From NCBI GenBank assembly GCA_020404895.1, contig JADBWK010000012.1, positions 1-41,459 on the forward strand: a DNA stretch of 41,459 nt, read 5' to 3'. Shown here piece by piece: positions 33,841 through 41,459 of this stretch. The notes below the pieces were generated by a model. The model ran no database searches. It had not been told where the DNA came from and worked only from the letters and a program-made list of their open reading frames with translations. Origin of the DNA: Pseudanabaena sp. M085S1SP2A07QC (GTDB taxonomy: Bacteria > Cyanobacteriota > Cyanobacteriia > Pseudanabaenales > Pseudanabaenaceae). Every line of letters starts with the position of its first letter. Position 1 is the first letter of the stretch. A program made the translations under genes and the position numbers.

Positions 33841-35229
33841 ATGACTAGAACCGAACGCGACTCAATGGGGGAAATGTCCCTACCCGATGACGTTTACTAC
33901 GGTATTCAAACTGTAAGGGCGATCGATAACTTTAAAATTAGCGGACTTAAGCCCCTCCCTACCTTTGTAGATGCTTGTTTACTAATCAAAAAAGCAACAG
34001 CATTAGTTAACGCCGAACTCGGTTGTATCCCAGTTGGGATGGGCATGGCGATCGCAGCGGCGGCAGATGAAATATTAGACGGTCAATTACGCGATCAGTT
34101 TGTTGTCGATGTTTATCAAGCGGGCGCTGGTACATCGCATCATATGAATATTAATGAGGTATTAGCAAATCGCGCCCTTGAAATTTTGGGTGATATCAAA
34201 GGTAATTACAACAATGTGAACCCTAACGATCATGTGAATTATGGACAGTCTACTAATGATGTAATCCCAACAGCAATCAGGATTGGGGCTTTATTAGCAC
34301 TTGATCAAGTTCTTTTCCCTGCTTTAGCAAATCTCAATGAACAACTACGGATTAAGGCGATCGCCTTTGCTGGAATCGTTAAATCTGGACGCACCCATTT
34401 ACAGGATGCTGTCCCCGTAAGGCTCGGCGATGAGTTTCAAGCCTATGCGCAGATTATTAGCGATCATGTCAAACGTATTCACCTAGCGGCGAATGATCTC
34501 AAAAGCTTAGGTTTAGGTGGTAGTGCATCTGGGACAGGGCTGAATACGCATCCGCAGTATTGCGATCGCGTTGCCGAAAAGCTCAGCGAGATCACAGGGT
34601 TTGAGCTAACACCAGCTAGTAACCTGATGGCAGCAATGCAAAGCATGGCTCCCTTTGTCAATGTATCGGGCGCAATCCGTAACCTTGCTCAAGATACTTG
34701 CAAGATTGCTAATGACTTGCGCTTGATGGATTCGGGACCAAAGACAGGTTTACGCGAAATCCAATTGCCACCAGTACAACCAGGCTCCTCAATCATGCCA
34801 GGCAAATATAATCCTGTGATTGCCGAGATGACCAATATGGTTTGCTATCAGGTGATTGGCTATGACACAGCGATCGCCTCTGCCGCTCAGGCGGGTCAGT
34901 TGGAGCTAAATGTGATGATGCCTCTGATTGCCTATGATTTGATTCAAAGCATTGAGATTTTAGGTAAAGCGATCGACACTCTCGCGGCAAAATGTATTAG
35001 AGGAATCGTTGCAGTTGAGGATCGCTGTTTAGCCTATGCCGAAGGTAGCCTTTCACTGGTGACAGCGTTAAATACTCATATCGGTTATCTCAATGCTGCT
35101 GATGTTGCGAAGGAATCCCTAGCAACAGGTAAATCTTTACGTCAAGTGGTTTTGGACAAGGGATTGATGACAGAGGAGAAGCTAGCTGAAGTTCTCGATC
35201 TTGAGAAAATGAGCCGTCCAAATGGATGA
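33841..35229 (+). CDS. aspA: Aspartate ammonia-lyase
   Basis: A 462-residue member of the aspartase/fumarase superfamily; aspartase splits L-aspartate into fumarate and ammonia. Signatures are YYGIQTVRAIDNF, AGAGTSHHMNINEVLANRA, NDHVNYGQSTNDVIPTA and the catalytic SS loop GSSIMPGKYNPV. YYGIQT(V/L)RA near the N-terminus favours aspartase over class II fumarase, though family members are easily confused. Position 2 of the usual MPGK-V/I-NPV motif is Tyr instead of a small hydrophobic residue, a mild oddity in the mobile loop. A MITE-like palindrome follows its stop by 13 bases. Confidence 0.85.
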   Translation: MTRTERDSMGEMSLPDDVYYGIQTVRAIDNFKISGLKPLPTFVDACLLIKKATALVNAELGCIPVGMGMAIAAAADEILDGQLRDQFVVDVYQAGAGTSHHMNINEVLANRALEILGDIKGNYNNVNPNDHVNYGQSTNDVIPTAIRIGALLALDQVLFPALANLNEQLRIKAIAFAGIVKSGRTHLQDAVPVRLGDEFQAYAQIISDHVKRIHLAANDLKSLGLGGSASGTGLNTHPQYCDRVAEKLSEITGFELTPASNLMAAMQSMAPFVNVSGAIRNLAQDTCKIANDLRLMDSGPKTGLREIQLPPVQPGSSIMPGKYNPVIAEMTNMVCYQVIGYDTAIASAAQAGQLELNVMMPLIAYDLIQSIEILGKAIDTLAAKCIRGIVAVEDRCLAYAEGSLSLVTALNTHIGYLNAADVAKESLATGKSLRQVVLDKGLMTEEKLAEVLDLEKMSRPNG

Positions 35230-35241
35230 AATCTTAGAGCA

Positions 35242-35373
35242 TGTTTGAGAAGTCCCCTAGCTAGGCATAAATCTCTGCTTTTACCCCCCCTTAATCCCCC
35301 CTTGCAAAGGGGGGAAACTTAAATCCTCCCCCTTTGCAAGGGGGAGTTAGAGGGGGTAAAAACTTCTCAAACA
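35242..35373. mobile_element. MITE-like nested palindrome between aspA and glmU
   Basis: Outer inverted repeats TGTTTGAGAAGT (35242-35253) and ACTTCTCAAACA (35362-35373) enclose a G/C-tract palindrome running from TTTTACCCCC to GGGGGTAAAA (35279-35361), with inner CCCCCCTTGCAAAGGGGGG and its near repeat. The 132-base element has no coding capacity. Its design resembles the element at 37271-37412. Confidence 0.65.
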
Positions 35374-35425
35374 CCCTCTCAACCCCTGAGTACAGTAAAT
35401 TTATCAACGGAGAAATAGAAAAAAT

Positions 35426-36790
35426 ATGTTAGCAGTTGCAGTATTGGCGGCGGGTAAAGGAACACGCATGAAGTCAGCGTTACCCAAAGTATTACAACCT
35501 CTTGGCGGTAAATCATTAGTTGAGCGCGTTCTCAATGCCACAGATGCGCTAAAAGCCGATCGCCGTATCACAATTATTGGCTATTGCAGCGATCAAGTGC
35601 GGGCAGCGCTTGCCGATTACCCACATCTAGAATTTGCCGAACAAACTGAACAATTAGGTACAGGTCATGCAATTCAGCAATTGTTAGAACCACTATCTGG
35701 ATTTGAAGGTGAACTTGTAGTACTTACGGGTGACTCACCATTAATGCGAACAGAAACTATTCAAGCTTTAATAGATAGCCACCGTCAACACAAGGCTTCC
35801 GCAACAGTGCTTACAGGGATTCTTACTGATCCAACTGGTTATGGTCGTGTTTTTTGCGATCGCGACATGCGAATCGAAAAAATCATCGAACATCGCGACT
35901 GTAATCCTGAGCAGATTCTCAATCAGCGTGTTAGTACGGGTGTCTATTGTTTTGATTGGCAAGAATTGGCTCAGGCGCTACCGAAGCTCACTACTAATAA
36001 TGCTCAAAAGGAATATTATCTGACCGAAGTATTTGATTATCTCACTTCAGTTTATGCCAGTGATTTAGAAGATCCCGATGAGAGTCTTGGCATTAACGAT
36101 CGCATTCAGTTAGCCCATGCTTACGAGATCTTGCAAAAAAGAGCGAGAGAAAAATGGATGAAGGCTGGTGTCACCATGCTACTTCCTGAAACAATTACCA
36201 TTGATGATGGAGTGGAACTTGCGCCGAATGTGATTATCGAGCCACATTCCCATTTGCGCGGTAATACTAAGGTTGGTGAAGGGACTACGATTGGGCCTTC
36301 AAGTCTATTGTCAAACAGCATTATTGGCGAGAACTGTTCTGTTCAATTTTCGGTGATCGAAGATAGCCAAATTGCAGATAACTGCCGAATTGGGCCATTT
36401 GCAAGGATTCGTGGTGAGTCTAATGTGGGTGAAAAGTGTCGGATCGGTAATTTTGTGGAACTGAAGAATGCCAAAGTTGGCGATCGCACTAATGCTGCTC
36501 ATCTCAGCTATCTGGGAGATGTCACACTCGGCAAGCAAGTAAATATTGGCGCAGGAACGATTACAGCTAATTATGATGGCTTCAAAAAACATCAAACTGT
36601 AATTGGCGATCGCAGCAAAACTGGTTCAAATTCAGTTCTAGTTGCTCCAATTCAAATTGGCGCAAACGTCAATATTGCGGCTGGCTCAACAATTGTCGAA
36701 AATATTGAAGATAATGCTTTAGCGATCGGTAGAGCTAAACAAGTAACTAAACCTGATTACTACGATTTAGAAGGTAAGAAGAAGAATTAA
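35426..36790 (+). CDS. glmU: Bifunctional GlcNAc-1-phosphate uridylyltransferase / glucosamine-1-phosphate acetyltransferase
   Basis: GlmU makes UDP-GlcNAc for peptidoglycan in two steps. The 454-residue product has the N-terminal nucleotidyltransferase (LAAGKGTRMKSALPKVLQPL at 7-26, then TGHAIQQ and VLTGDSPLM) and a C-terminal left-handed beta-helix acetyltransferase from about residue 250 with repeated hexapeptides, RIGPFARIRG, and NIGAGTITANYDG. Length and order are those of the standard enzyme. A short SD-like GGAGAA lies 10-15 bases before the ATG. A terminator follows. Confidence 0.97.
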   Translation: MLAVAVLAAGKGTRMKSALPKVLQPLGGKSLVERVLNATDALKADRRITIIGYCSDQVRAALADYPHLEFAEQTEQLGTGHAIQQLLEPLSGFEGELVVLTGDSPLMRTETIQALIDSHRQHKASATVLTGILTDPTGYGRVFCDRDMRIEKIIEHRDCNPEQILNQRVSTGVYCFDWQELAQALPKLTTNNAQKEYYLTEVFDYLTSVYASDLEDPDESLGINDRIQLAHAYEILQKRAREKWMKAGVTMLLPETITIDDGVELAPNVIIEPHSHLRGNTKVGEGTTIGPSSLLSNSIIGENCSVQFSVIEDSQIADNCRIGPFARIRGESNVGEKCRIGNFVELKNAKVGDRTNAAHLSYLGDVTLGKQVNIGAGTITANYDGFKKHQTVIGDRSKTGSNSVLVAPIQIGANVNIAAGSTIVENIEDNALAIGRAKQVTKPDYYDLEGKKKN

Positions 36791-36794
36791 TTCT

Positions 36795-36825
36795 AAATAA
36801 GGTGTCGCAAAGCGACACCTTATTT
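36795..36825 (+). terminator. Terminator after glmU
   Basis: AAATAAGGTGTCGC pairs with GCGACACCTTATTT around AAA, five bases after the stop; T-rich sequence follows. The centre again reads GCAAAGC. Confidence 0.8.
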
Positions 36826-36900
36826 ATTTTGCAAGATACTACTTCCAGATATTTTTCCAGAATGGCGTTTCTTCAGGATTTGGCAGACTAGAGATATTCA

Positions 36901-37147
36901 TCAGTTAAGGTATTGTCTCAAAGCTGTATGGAACTCTGAAACTGCTGAACCACTTAGAAAGCTTTTTATCTCAATGGCAATTTTTTCGTTTCTACGTTCT
37001 GCCGCAATTATTCGTTCTGCTCCCAAATCTACATAGAGAGAACCTAAGCCAAACTCAAGGGAAAGAGGATCATGAGTTATTGTCCAACCAACCATCTTTT
37101 TCTAAAGCAATCTTGACAGCATTATGAAAAATATCGCGTGCAGACAT
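36901..37147 (-). pseudogene. xisH: Frameshifted, truncated xisH-like gene
   Basis: XisH is named as an fdxN-element excision controlling factor of heterocystous cyanobacteria, and homologues are widespread. Starting at the ATG at 37145-37147, the frame reads MSARDIFHNAVKIALEKDGW and then shifts. The continuation GWTITHDPLSLEFGLGSLYV...VDLGAERIIAAERRNEKIAIEIKSFL lies in another frame. The shift is explained by a 4-base tandem duplication (CCAACCAACC on the plus strand at 37084-37093). The C-terminal third, after ALRQYLN, is also missing because of a TGA. No xisI partner is present. The nuclease-like EIKSF core survives. Confidence 0.8.
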
Positions 37148-37270
37148 AGTTTGGCTTAGCCAAGGTGTTAAGGACTTAGGAATATATAAATACTAGCATC
37201 GATCGCATTCCAGTTTTCAGCATAATAGCGATCGCAATAGACATACCTAAAAATAACAGCCTGCCTATTT

Positions 37271-37412
37271 AGAAACCATTTAAGAATTACTTTCTGCGGT
37301 CAAAAGCTCTAAGAGATCCCCCTCAATCCCCCTTAAAAAGGGGGAAGAATTTAATTCTCCCCCCTTTTTAAGGGGGGCTGGGGGGGATCTAGACAATTCT
37401 TAAATGGTTTCT
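37271..37412. mobile_element. MITE-like nested palindrome supplying the end of the STAND gene
   Basis: Perfect 18-base terminal inverted repeats AGAAACCATTTAAGAATT (37271-37288; complement 37395-37412) enclose a G/C-tract palindrome (GATCCCCC...GGGGGGATC) with CCCCCTTAAAAAGGGGG at its core. The right end touches the stop codon (37412-37414) of the STAND ATPase gene. It is 142 bases and has no coding capacity. Similar C-tract/G-tract palindromes are common in cyanobacteria. Confidence 0.7.
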
Positions 37413-39700
37413 TAGCTCATCAATCTTCGGACTCTTTCTACATGTTTCGGAGCATTCAACTCTGTAAAAAGCGCGATCGCCTTTTCAAAATTGTCTTGAT
37501 AACCATGCTGTCCAGTCTTGCGATCGATCAAAGCTTCTTCTACTAGCACCTTTGCCAAGTCTAGCTTTGATTCTATCTTCATCAATATATCTTTCGATTG
37601 TAAGCAGTACTCCTTTGCTTTTGTTAGATCTCCCATCTTGCGATATGTTTCCGCAAGTCCACATAGTGTTTTGCCTTGTATAAGTGGATCGCTCATTTCG
37701 CAATTTAACTTCAAAGCCGTATTGTATATTCCTAAGGCCTGATCAAGCCTTTTGCTCATAGCACAAATAAAACCAAGATAGATAAGAGAAAGCCCTTTTC
37801 CCCATCCACCCATAATTCCTGAGTTGTTAACTATAGCGGCATATGTTTCTTCAACCAGAGAGCCTGCACCATCTTGATTATCCTCTAAAACATATACAAG
37901 AGATAAAGGTACATGCAAATAAGTAGAAAGGAATGGAGCAATAAATGGGTGTTTACATAAAATCTTATAATGTTCAACATTCTTCATGTACTTTTTAGTC
38001 ATGGTGATTAATGCTTCAAATTCACCTAACTCAAATTTACACATAATGATGTGAAAAATACTTGTTATATAATAGAACATTAGTTGTGGAGAGTCAGGTT
38101 TTTCGGTATTTTTGGCAGATTCTTCATACTCTATAATTGCCTCATGACTTCTCCCAGAACACATATATAAGTTTCCATAAATAAATTTTACAACCCCTAT
38201 AATCGGCATACCTTGTTCAATGGGTAAGCATAATGCTTTTGCTTCCACTTTTTGCAATAAATCGAACATCAATGTTGGGGAAACTCTTCCATAAAAGGCT
38301 GTATGTAGATGTTGATTCTCGGCTATTTCACTATTCAGAAATATCGCTAAAATCTTGTCTAGAGTATTGATTTCGAGGTAGTGATAGCAAGGCTCGATCG
38401 ACATGAGTAAATCTCGGTCAGTGTCTAAAGACTGAACCTTAGCTTTCCAAAAATCAGCAGCGCTATTGTGCGCCTTAGTAAACTCTTCTTCATTTTGCTT
38501 AAGATGACGTACAGCCTCCGCCCGCACCAGTGGATGTAATGAATATTCTCCATTCGCCAACTCCAATAAAGACCGATTCTTGAGAACTTCAACAATCTCG
38601 ATATGCCCTGCTTCAGGGCTATCCCATAACTGACAGAGCAGAGCCTCAATCGGAATATGCGGAATACTCTGATAACGATAACAACCCATCCGCCTTAACA
38701 AACTATAGGCTAATGGCTCCACGTTTACCAGTCGGTCTAAATGCCCAGCCACTAAGTCTTTTAAATCTGCCGAAGCAAGTATATCCGTCCCACGTTGTTG
38801 CCAGAAACTTGTGGCATCGCGATCAAAGTCCATATAGATTTCACCACATAGACTCGTCATCGCTTTGGCATTCCCACCCAGCTTACTGTGCATTTCTGCT
38901 AATGACTGCTGATCAAAATTGACATTGCTATAAGTAAAATAATCTTGCCAATCGGACTGACTCAATGGCGGAATAGCGTAATTATATACACTGCGCAATC
39001 TAGATTCTAGTAGACGACATCGACTCGTCACAAGCGTAATCGACTTGATGGAGTGATCAGAAAGCACGCTAAATAGCTCTAAATATTGAGTATGATCTGA
39101 AATAAATTTCCCGTTTTCATCCAGCAAGCTCTCGATATTGTCAATTAAAATAGCAAGCTTCTGCTCCCTGATGATTCGCCGCAGTCTGTCTAAAGTAACA
39201 CCAAACTGAGAAGATGGCATCTCCTGAAAGTCTCGATTAAACCATTCGTCTAAGATACTCTTGGCTGAAGGAATATTGGCAATATCAATCGGCATATATA
39301 GCTCAATCACCCGATACCCATCACCCACTAGCTCTTGCAAATATTTTTGAGCCAGAGTCGTCTTACCCTGACCACCCACACCATGTATCACAATCACTCT
39401 ATTAGTTTTTGCTAGAGCATTAAGGCTTTCTATGGCTCTATCTCTTCCCAAGAAGCTGAGGTTTGGCTGTTCAGATATTCGCTCTTGCACCTCATTAGGA
39501 GCGAGTCCCAATAATTCGCAGCAAGCAATAAAGCTAGCCGAGCTTATCTCCACTTTACCCGCCCGAAAACGATTCCAAGTTGCTGTAGATATAAGTGCTT
39601 TTTCCGCCCAATAGAGATCGGTCTTATCGCGACCACTATTCTTGATAACCTCGTTTACCTTTTCGATACCTGCGATCGACAGTTTCCAAGCATTAGGCAT
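37412..39700 (-). CDS. STAND ATPase: HTH, NB-ARC and TPR-like domains
   Basis: 762 residues. The N-terminus (about 10-75) is an XRE-like helix-turn-helix (TATWNRFRAGKVEISSASFIACCELLGL). An NB-ARC/AP-ATPase core follows with Walker A VIHGVGGQGKTTLAQ (K113), Walker B LAILIDNIESLL (D187), a sensor Arg in LVTSRCRLLESRL and a GLPL-like LGGNAKAM. A winged-helix segment with SLHPLVRAEAV leads to a helical TPR-like region (about 500-760, for example LCGLAETYRKMGDLTKAKEYC). Such proteins switch between closed ADP and oligomeric ATP states and can act as signalling regulators or immune sensors. It is divergent from two secreted-protein genes across a promoter with four decamer repeats. Confidence 0.88.
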   Translation of the reverse strand: MPNAWKLSIAGIEKVNEVIKNSGRDKTDLYWAEKALISTATWNRFRAGKVEISSASFIACCELLGLAPNEVQERISEQPNLSFLGRDRAIESLNALAKTNRVIVIHGVGGQGKTTLAQKYLQELVGDGYRVIELYMPIDIANIPSAKSILDEWFNRDFQEMPSSQFGVTLDRLRRIIREQKLAILIDNIESLLDENGKFISDHTQYLELFSVLSDHSIKSITLVTSRCRLLESRLRSVYNYAIPPLSQSDWQDYFTYSNVNFDQQSLAEMHSKLGGNAKAMTSLCGEIYMDFDRDATSFWQQRGTDILASADLKDLVAGHLDRLVNVEPLAYSLLRRMGCYRYQSIPHIPIEALLCQLWDSPEAGHIEIVEVLKNRSLLELANGEYSLHPLVRAEAVRHLKQNEEEFTKAHNSAADFWKAKVQSLDTDRDLLMSIEPCYHYLEINTLDKILAIFLNSEIAENQHLHTAFYGRVSPTLMFDLLQKVEAKALCLPIEQGMPIIGVVKFIYGNLYMCSGRSHEAIIEYEESAKNTEKPDSPQLMFYYITSIFHIIMCKFELGEFEALITMTKKYMKNVEHYKILCKHPFIAPFLSTYLHVPLSLVYVLEDNQDGAGSLVEETYAAIVNNSGIMGGWGKGLSLIYLGFICAMSKRLDQALGIYNTALKLNCEMSDPLIQGKTLCGLAETYRKMGDLTKAKEYCLQSKDILMKIESKLDLAKVLVEEALIDRKTGQHGYQDNFEKAIALFTELNAPKHVERVRRLMS

Positions 39701-39799
39701 AACGAAAACCTCACTTACTCAAGCCGATCCTTAAATTTTATATGCATTGAAGAAATTATCCCAAATTTCGAGACAAAAAGCTACGATAATTTCACGATT

Positions 39800-39885
39800 T
39801 TTTTTGTCAAGTTTTTTGTCAGCAAATATAAAACACTCTGACAAAAAAGTATTTCCATCGCATATTTCTTATCAGTTTTTTGTCA
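39800..39885. promoter_or_regulatory. Cluster of four TTTTTTGTCA decamers in the divergent promoter
   Basis: Perfect copies lie at 39800-39809 and 39812-39821 (plus), 39839-39848 (minus, TGACAAAAAA) and 39876-39885 (plus). A weaker AGACAAAAAG is at 39771-39780. The first two are one helical turn plus apart (12 bases). They sit in the 287-base gap between the STAND gene and the secreted-protein gene, where an operator would be expected. The STAND protein's own N-terminal HTH is a possible reader, by inference. Confidence 0.6.
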
Positions 39886-39987
39886 AATAGTTAGCTATAG
39901 ATTGATAACGACTTTCTCTAAATTTGCTGCTTTAATCGAAGTTGTATTTCTCAAAGCTAATTAATTATTAGGGAGGAAAATAAATGT

Positions 39988-40563
39988 ATGGATGATAATA
40001 ACTTGGTTCGATTCTCAAGTTTTACCCTCTCATTAGGAACTCTTTTCTTACTCTCATCACCTGTGTCAGCACAGTATTGCAACCGTGGCGAAACAATGGT
40101 GCAACGTGGAGCCATATCGGTTCGAGCGAGAGCTGAGGGAGGCTGTGGATGGATGAATGCGAGCTGTAAAGAATTTCACGATACGAAAGAAGAAGTTTAT
40201 AACGCTCCAGATGGATGGGCGATTGTTAAATATCAACAAAGAACCCTAGATTCGATTCGGATACAATGGACTTCTGCCTCTGTCTCTCTTATTAAAGGTG
40301 GACAACAGTATGCTTCATCAAGGAATTCTGCCTCTAACAGTAGATCCAACATGGGCGGTAATGTAAATGCTGGAATTAATGGGAATTATTCTGGTAGTTA
40401 CAATCAATCCTCTTCCTCTTCTGACAATCAGTCCGCAAGAAATTCCTCTCTAGTTACTGGCATCATTTTAAAAGTCGAAGCTAAGGCAGAAAAAGCTTTT
40501 GGTGGTGGATCTGGTTCAGCAAGAACAGAAGCTGTTGATGTTGTGCTGCGCTGCGTTAACTAG
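39988..40563 (+). CDS. Secreted Cys-containing protein with Ser/Asn-rich segment
   Basis: 191 residues. A signal peptide (hydrophobic FTLSLGTLFLLSSPVSAQ, cleavage near residue 29) is followed by a domain with Cys in QYCNRGE, GGCGWMNASC and a final VLRCVN, so disulphides are likely after export. Residues about 110-155 are a low-complexity Ser/Asn/Gly stretch (SSRNSASNSRSNMGGNVNAG and beyond). I recognise no family. The start at 39988 follows a strong GGGAGGA at 39971-39977; an overlapping ATG at 39984 leads to a stop after three codons and may be a false start. It is divergent from the STAND gene. Confidence 0.7.
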   Translation: MDDNNLVRFSSFTLSLGTLFLLSSPVSAQYCNRGETMVQRGAISVRARAEGGCGWMNASCKEFHDTKEEVYNAPDGWAIVKYQQRTLDSIRIQWTSASVSLIKGGQQYASSRNSASNSRSNMGGNVNAGINGNYSGSYNQSSSSSDNQSARNSSLVTGIILKVEAKAEKAFGGGSGSARTEAVDVVLRCVN

Positions 40564-40623
40564 GAAAACCCAAAATTTTTGGGAATAGATTGCAACCTGA
40601 TTAGGAAAGACTTTGAAACAGAT

Positions 40624-40639
40624 CTCAGGAATTCCTGAG
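40624..40639. repeat. 16-base perfect palindrome between the two secreted-protein genes
   Basis: CTCAGGAATTCCTGAG, with no following T-tract. It is 59 bases before the second small gene and could be an operator or an mRNA structure. A short CCCAAAATTTTTGGG hairpin just after the first gene's stop (about 40568-40582) may be a weak terminator. Confidence 0.4.
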
Positions 40640-40697
40640 ACAGAGATGCTCGAATCGATTTATCAACTTATCCATTTTTACATTGAGGAAATTTACC

Positions 40698-40976
40698 ATG
40701 TTGAATAAACTTATTTCTGCTTTTGTGATTTTTTCAACTGCTTCTCTATCAATCTCTTCAGTGGCTTCTGCACAGTCTGGCTCTGGCACTCCATATACTG
40801 ACAAGTGTGTGGAAGTTTTCGCCAAGACTAAATCAGACATGGAAAGCAAAGCTATTGAACCTAGCCAGAAAGTGACTAATGACAGCACTGCAATAAAAGT
40901 ATGGGGTGAAGAAGTTCAAGCATCGCAGATGAGAAGGGTAGTCCCTTATGGTTCAGCTGATCCTTCTGGCAGATAG
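40698..40976 (+). CDS. Small secreted protein
   Basis: 92 residues from the ATG at 40698, chosen because GAGGA at 40685-40689 is well spaced; a TTG at 40683 lies within that ribosome site. The signal peptide is MLNKLISAFVIFSTASLSIS with cleavage near SVASA-Q (residue 25). The mature part is about 67 residues, polar, with a single Cys (DKCVEVF), and ends SADPSGR. No family is recognised. It lies 135 bases after the first secreted-protein gene in the same direction, and a terminator follows, suggesting a two-gene unit. Confidence 0.65.
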   Translation: MLNKLISAFVIFSTASLSISSVASAQSGSGTPYTDKCVEVFAKTKSDMESKAIEPSQKVTNDSTAIKVWGEEVQASQMRRVVPYGSADPSGR

Positions 40977-40996
40977 CTTTGTCTGAATCTATTGTT

Positions 40997-41035
40997 AAAA
41001 TTGAGAGATGCACTTTGTGGGTTTCTCAATTTTTT
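40997..41035 (+). terminator. Terminator after the small secreted-protein gene
   Basis: AAAATTGAGA pairs with TCTCAATTTT around a 17-base loop, followed by a T-tract, 20 bases after the stop codon. Confidence 0.7.
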
Positions 41036-41048
41036 GCCTCTTTTCAAA

Positions 41049-41147
41049 GCGATCGTATTTTTAGAAATATGTAGACGATCGCCTAGTTACTCAGGTTAGA
41101 GATGTGTAGTTAGGCGATCGCATTTTTATGAATATGTGTGCGATCGC
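41049..41147. repeat. HIP1-flanked tandem 34-base repeat
   Basis: Two imperfect copies (41049-41082 and 41114-41147) both read GCGATCG-(T/C)-ATTTTTA, AATATGT and CGATCGC. Each is bounded by HIP1-type sites. They fill part of the 295-base gap between the small secreted-protein gene and the transposase-like fragment; nothing else is seen there beyond further HIP1 copies. Confidence 0.6.
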
Positions 41148-41271
41148 TATCTCACTCAACCTAGAAATAGACTGAATGCACTTAATGGCAGTGCGATCGC
41201 CGATTACTAGAAACACCTAAGAGGCTAGCGAAAAAATAAGATGCCAATCAATTAGGAACAATGGTTATATC

Positions 41272-41459
41272 CTATTTAGTTAGGGTAGCAGAACGTTGCC
41301 AAGATGGAAAATACTGTTTCAAGTCTTCTGGTAGAACTTTTACGCCCTTTGCATAGGTTATTTCAACTAAATGAACAATTGGTGAAATGCCCTTCCACAT
41401 CATGTTACTAGCCCATTCTACAACCGCCTCAACAGAATCCAGAATCGTACCATTCCAAT
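41272..41459 (-). CDS. C-terminal part of a transposase-like protein, cut by the window end
   Basis: Sixty-one codons and a stop run in from the window edge. The piece reads WNGTILDSVEAVVEWASNMM, then WKGISPIVHLVEITYAKGVK and VLPEDLKQYFPSW. The pattern WNG-x-x-L-(x)n-W-A-x-x-M-x-WKG-x-x-P-(x)n-Y-x-x-GV resembles the C-terminal end of ISAzo13-like DDE transposases of cyanobacteria, from memory only. Whether the full gene is intact lies outside the window. Confidence 0.4.
   Translation of the reverse strand, partial: WNGTILDSVEAVVEWASNMMWKGISPIVHLVEITYAKGVKVLPEDLKQYFPSWQRSATLTK

Noticed and set aside
39800-39885. Tn7-like or CAST transposon end
   Set aside because: Repeated TGTCA motifs are suggestive, but there is no tns gene, no terminal TGT...ACA pair and no target duplication in view.
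40002-40016. tRNA T-loop-like GGTTCGATTC
   Set aside because: Inside a convincing coding frame, with no acceptor or anticodon stems around it; no tRNA was recognised anywhere.

Overview
The window is cyanobacterial chromosome. The evidence is a complete circadian clock operon (kaiA-kaiB-kaiC), a plant/cyanobacterial-type ferredoxin:thioredoxin reductase catalytic subunit, a xisH remnant (a family named from the Nostoc fdxN element) and very frequent copies of the HIP1 octamer GCGATCGC, often inside genes. The abundance of long perfect stem-loops between genes and the low-GC coding style suggest a Pseudanabaena-like organism; this species-level guess is an inference.

Layout. 1-5.8 kb: a hybrid histidine kinase with two degenerate receiver domains lies divergent to kaiABC. 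5.8-8.3 kb: a secreted pentapeptide protein, a phosphotransferase and trmB. 8.3-10.5 kb: a two-gene unit of a DUF3696-type AAA ATPase and a PIN-like nuclease, resembling a defence or toxin module. 10.6-13 kb: trpS, a secreted unknown and ftrC. 13-20.8 kb: a CheW-like protein, a membrane hybrid histidine kinase, a Tat-exported Rieske protein, a LuxR-type response regulator, a membrane class III cyclase and two tandem crcB fluoride channels. 21-25.3 kb: an AlbA_2/Schlafen-type ATP-binding protein and ileS. 25.3-30.2 kb: an accessory island without HIP1 sites, holding a very unusual GNAT-PIN-GNAT-like-PUA-like fusion protein, an ASCH-domain partner and an Mrr-type restriction nuclease, with small antitoxin-like genes on either side. 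30.3-36.8 kb: a radical SAM/glycosyltransferase pair, glutathione-dependent formaldehyde dehydrogenase, aspartase and glmU. 36.9-41.5 kb: a frameshifted xisH, a STAND (NB-ARC/TPR) ATPase divergent to two small secreted proteins across a repeat-rich promoter, and the end of a transposase-like gene.

How genes work together. KaiA, KaiB and KaiC form the post-translational oscillator, and the adjacent kinase is a plausible input or output partner because its receivers lack the phospho-acceptor, as CikA's pseudo-receiver does. The window holds four candidate defence or conflict loci: AAA+PIN, GNAT-PIN fusion+ASCH, Mrr and the STAND ATPase. The best candidate for an undescribed system is the four-part fusion protein with its translationally coupled ASCH partner at 26.0-28.7 kb; the second is the AAA+PIN pair at 8.3-10.5 kb.

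Nearly every intergenic gap carries one or more long inverted repeats of differing sequence but like design; many sit at stop codons and probably act as terminators. No rRNA, tRNA or CRISPR array was recognised.
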